Positions 62,089 through 64,000 of a DNA stretch of 64,000 bases are shown here, piece after piece. The DNA is taken from positions 1 through 64,000 of the forward strand of contig JAFRHL010000013.1 in the NCBI GenBank assembly GCA_017433295.1, in the 5' to 3' direction. The position numbers and the translations under genes are program-made. Each line of letters starts with the position of its first letter. Position 1 is the stretch's first letter. Under the pieces are notes generated by a model, which was not told the origin of the DNA, did no database searches, and worked only from the letters and a program-made list of their open reading frames with translations. The DNA is from Eubacterium sp. GTDB taxonomy: Bacteria > Bacillota > Clostridia > Lachnospirales > Lachnospiraceae.

Positions 62089-62406
62089 TTAATAAGCTTG
62101 CAGGTAATTCTTCATGTCTGATATTACATTTTCAGTATACCCACTTTTCGTGATCTCCATTACAATATCATAGGCCTCATTTCTCGATCCGGCCAGTCCT
62201 AAAAGTCTCAGGGACGAGTCCCTGTATAAGGGCAGTCCGTATTCCCGGCTGCTTAATATGTACATGAGTTCGTCCTGTTTTAAAGCTGTGGTCACCGCAT
62301 ACCAGACCTTATATGAGGGTTTTTCCCCTTTTTCCAGTGCCTCTAATATCTCCGGGGCCTTATGGGCGATTCCCCCGGCAATCATTACATGGTCAGATAT
62401 CATCAT
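62089..62406 (-). CDS. Hypothetical protein, 105-106 residues
   Basis: Not recognised. A soluble, helix-rich protein: ISDHVMIAGGIAHKAPEILEALEKGEK, YAVTTALKQDELMYILSSREYG and LRLLGLAGSRNEAYDIVMEI. There is no signal peptide or metal motif. Start at ATG 62404-62406 (or the next codon) behind AAAGGTGAG. It lies 28 bases after the rhomboid-like gene and 29 before the DUF2953 gene, so it belongs to the same operon. Confidence 0.65.
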   Translation of the reverse strand: MMISDHVMIAGGIAHKAPEILEALEKGEKPSYKVWYAVTTALKQDELMYILSSREYGLPLYRDSSLRLLGLAGSRNEAYDIVMEITKSGYTENVISDMKNYLQAY

Positions 62407-62434
62407 GGTCTCACCTTTATCAATCAACCTGAAA

Positions 62435-63244
62435 TCATTTCACATGGGTATGAGTAAATAAATGTTCATTACAATACTCATAATTCCCATTACATTTGGA
62501 ACAGAAGCGGAACTCCAGATCGGGGTCATCCTCCTCGGTCCGTCCGCAGACTGCACATCTGTGCCTGGCCGTTCCTTCAACCTTTTGAACCTTCTTTCTG
62601 TATGTCCGTTTCCTTTTTACCTCCCGGGGAGATATCTTTTTATAATTCCTGGAAGAAAAATAAAACAGGATAAAGTTCAACAGACTGACCACAATACTGA
62701 TCCTCGTCCCCATTCCTCCCTGTACAAAGGAAAAAGCCAGAAGAACGATATCAAGCAAAGCCAGCCATTTTATCTTTATGGGCAGGATCCCGTAAAGATA
62801 TAGCTGCATATCGGGAAAAATTGCCGCATAAGCCAGAAATAAAGAAAGGGTCACATAATATGTATCCATAAAAATATAAGGAGAAGGATAAATGGCATAT
62901 ACGATAAAAGCCGCCGCAAGGGTTCCCAGTACTCCGCAGAATACGTACATATTAAACCGGAATGCGCCCCATACCTGGACCAGCGACTCACCGATACTGT
63001 AATACAGCAGCAGAATAAAAATCAGAAAGATAATATTGGTGCCGGATGTTACAGCCAGAAATGTGACCACTCTCCAGGGTTCCCCATGCAGTACCATGTA
63101 GGGATTGAGTGCAAAGTTGACATAAAACTTATCGGAAATAAAATTCATTACCGCGCCGAATCCGTACAACACTACAATATATAATGGCAGATTGCGGAGG
63201 GCATACCGGCCGAATCTGCGCTCCAGCTTGTTTAACCAGTTCAT
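62435..63244 (-). CDS. Rhomboid-like membrane protein with C-terminal zinc ribbon, catalytic residues absent
   Basis: A 269-residue protein with six hydrophobic helices (about 18-195) in the rhomboid layout, including GEPWRVVTF before the second helix. The catalytic GxSG position reads GVLG (104-107), with no serine, and the later helix that should carry histidine reads GMGTRIS, so it is unlikely to be a protease. A basic linker leads to a zinc ribbon with C230, C233, C248 and C251 plus C258 and H261. The cytoplasmic ribbon may bind a protein or nucleic acid. ATG at 63242-63244 behind GGAGG. Head of the four-gene operon to ytfJ. Confidence 0.8.
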   Translation of the reverse strand: MNWLNKLERRFGRYALRNLPLYIVVLYGFGAVMNFISDKFYVNFALNPYMVLHGEPWRVVTFLAVTSGTNIIFLIFILLLYYSIGESLVQVWGAFRFNMYVFCGVLGTLAAAFIVYAIYPSPYIFMDTYYVTLSLFLAYAAIFPDMQLYLYGILPIKIKWLALLDIVLLAFSFVQGGMGTRISIVVSLLNFILFYFSSRNYKKISPREVKRKRTYRKKVQKVEGTARHRCAVCGRTEEDDPDLEFRFCSKCNGNYEYCNEHLFTHTHVK

Positions 63245-63398
63245 AAAAATCCTCCATAAAAATAACAGGGCAGAAGCTGCCGGGGATTGCCCCGGAAGCT
63301 TCCGGACCCCGCATCTCCGCTACCGCTCCGGTCGGTGCTTCTGCTTCTCAGAGTCGTCCACTGGACGACTGCACCCCCCAAATCTGTTCAGACATACT
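63245..63398 (-). promoter_or_regulatory. Structured leader of the rhomboid-like operon
   Basis: The leader of about 154 bases contains a perfect 8-bp dyad (63353-63369, GTCGTCCA/TGGACGAC) and a 12-bp hairpin with one mismatch (63273-63285 with 63290-63302), followed on the minus strand by TGCCCTGTTATTTTT. GCAGAAGC further upstream can pair with GCTTCTGC in the second hairpin's 3' side, so two alternative folds exist. This resembles an attenuator; no known class was recognised. Confidence 0.45.
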
Positions 63399-63404
63399 TT
63401 CTAT

Positions 63405-63433
63405 ATTATAAAGAATATCATGTGCTTTGTCAA
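63405..63433 (-). promoter_or_regulatory. Sigma-A promoter of the rhomboid-like operon
   Basis: On the minus strand a consensus TTGACA (63428-63433) and TATAAT (63405-63410) are exactly 17 bases apart; the start is near 63398. Confidence 0.88.
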
Positions 63434-63468
63434 ACTTAAATAAAGGAGGTATCCGGCCGGATAAACTG

Positions 63469-63837
63469 CTATTTTTGTCCCGGCAATAATAGGATCATCC
63501 CTTCCGGAATAGTAATATCATAGAGACAGCGGTTGCTTTTTAAAAGCTCCGCCGGACTCCCCTGATATTTCTCAAGTATATGACCGATGGTTTCACCCTT
63601 TTTGACCACATGGGGTACCAGCTGTGTTTCCCCGGCAGGGGTATCCATGGGAACACAGATTTCTTCACCGGGCTGTAAATTATAAATATCCACGAAGGGA
63701 TTCAGCGCCAGTAATATCCTGACCCTGGTATGATATTTCTTTGCAATACTATATAAGGTATCCCCCGGTTCAATCACATGAACAGGACCGGGACAGCTTT
63801 TCGGGGCACAGGAGCCCAGATAAACCTTTTTATCCAT
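63469..63837 (-). CDS. Protein with two LysM domains
   Basis: A 122-residue protein with LysM repeats at about 20-63 (HVIEPGDTLYSIAKKY...EEICVP) and 76-119 (HVVKKGETIGHILEKY...ILLLP). LysM binds peptidoglycan or chitin-like glycans. There is no signal peptide. The N-terminus carries CAPKSC, so it may be a spore coat or cortex-associated protein of the SafA kind, made in the mother cell. A TATAAT-like box lies upstream but without a good -35. GAGGTGG precedes the ATG. Confidence 0.85.
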   Translation of the reverse strand: MDKKVYLGSCAPKSCPGPVHVIEPGDTLYSIAKKYHTRVRILLALNPFVDIYNLQPGEEICVPMDTPAGETQLVPHVVKKGETIGHILEKYQGSPAELLKSNRCLYDITIPEGMILLLPGQK

Positions 63838-63928
63838 GAGCCACCTCTGAAAAATTCTTTATTATACTTATATATATGAGAAGGACATGGCCCATGTCAC
63901 ATTATGACCGCCAGATTTTCCCACAGGA

Positions 63929-63974
63929 TTTTTGTCGGATATTTGTTGATTTTTGTCGAGGGTTCCCCTATAAT
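63929..63974 (+). promoter_or_regulatory. Rightward sigma-A promoter with two Spo0A-box-like repeats
   Basis: TTGATT (63946-63951) and TATAAT (63969-63974) are 17 bases apart and read out of the window; GGAG near 63995 may be a ribosome binding site. Two direct repeats TTTTTGTCG (63929-63937 and 63950-63958) resemble Spo0A boxes (TGTCGAA) with one mismatch each. They are 21 bases apart and overlap the -35 region, a typical site for repression or activation by Spo0A. The target gene is not visible. Confidence 0.5.
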
Positions 63975-64000
63975 ATTCACATTCGATATGATAAGGAGTT

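Noticed and set aside
1-64000. CRISPR arrays, tRNA or rRNA genes, integrases, transposases
   Set aside because: None recognised on reading; the only repeats are those listed.

Overview
The window looks like chromosomal backbone of an anaerobic, spore-forming member of the Clostridia, most likely the family Lachnospiraceae. The evidence is a complete spoIIIAA-AH operon, spoIVB, ytfJ and ylbJ homologues, two Gls24/Asp23-type proteins, a selenium-use cluster, an EtfB start, acetate kinase, and strong sigma-A promoters with purine-rich ribosome binding sites. No phage, insertion sequence, CRISPR array, tRNA or rRNA gene was recognised. Nearly all genes are on the minus strand.

Layout. 1-4.2 kb: the start of etfB behind its own promoter and a structured leader, a biotin-carrier-like protein without the biotin site, then a selenium operon (cysteine desulfurase, selD, yedF, DUF3343). 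4.2-10.8 kb: GGDEF protein, larB, a hybrid histidine kinase, a patatin-like phospholipase and tmcAL. 11.2-15.9 kb: ackA, an aminotransferase, prephenate dehydrogenase, an OhrR-type regulator. 16-24.2 kb: Nudix hydrolase, a PBP/FtsW-type pair for wall synthesis, a U32 protein, zapA, ruvBA. 24.3-34.2 kb: yprB and an MntR-type regulator, then the nusB-xseAB-ispA-tlyA-nadK-argR-recN-spoIVB series headed by a Gls24 protein. 34.4-39.6 kb: spoIIIA operon. 39.8-48 kb: an Rrf2 regulator, ilvA, and plsX-rnc-smc-ftsY. 48-52.6 kb: MATE transporter, kinase-like, nitroreductase and HD genes, rpmF, yceD. 52.9-64 kb: ylbJ-like gene, coiled-coil protein, coaD, rsmD, recG, fakA, a second Gls24 protein, rpmB, ytfJ, a DUF2953 protein, a rhomboid-like protein with a zinc ribbon, and a LysM protein.

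The genes serve genome maintenance (ruvAB, recN, recG, xseAB, smc), translation (rpmB, rpmF, rsmD, tlyA, tmcAL, rnc, nusB), lipid and cofactor synthesis (plsX, fakA, coaD, nadK, ispA), wall growth, and the mother-cell-to-forespore channel of sporulation.

The most unusual signal is a pair of long hairpin elements at about 12608-12841 and 52675-52893. They share an almost identical central core, while their long arms differ in sequence but stay self-complementary, and the base pairs touching the core change together. This is the signature of a structured RNA (or a hairpin-DNA element) that I cannot assign to a known class. Other points of note are structured leaders before etfB, plsX and the rhomboid-like gene, a 17-bp tandem repeat at the start of the MATE gene, a REP-like hairpin, an unannotated 51-residue membrane protein, and the absence of spo0A, dxs, acpP and pta from places where relatives often carry them.
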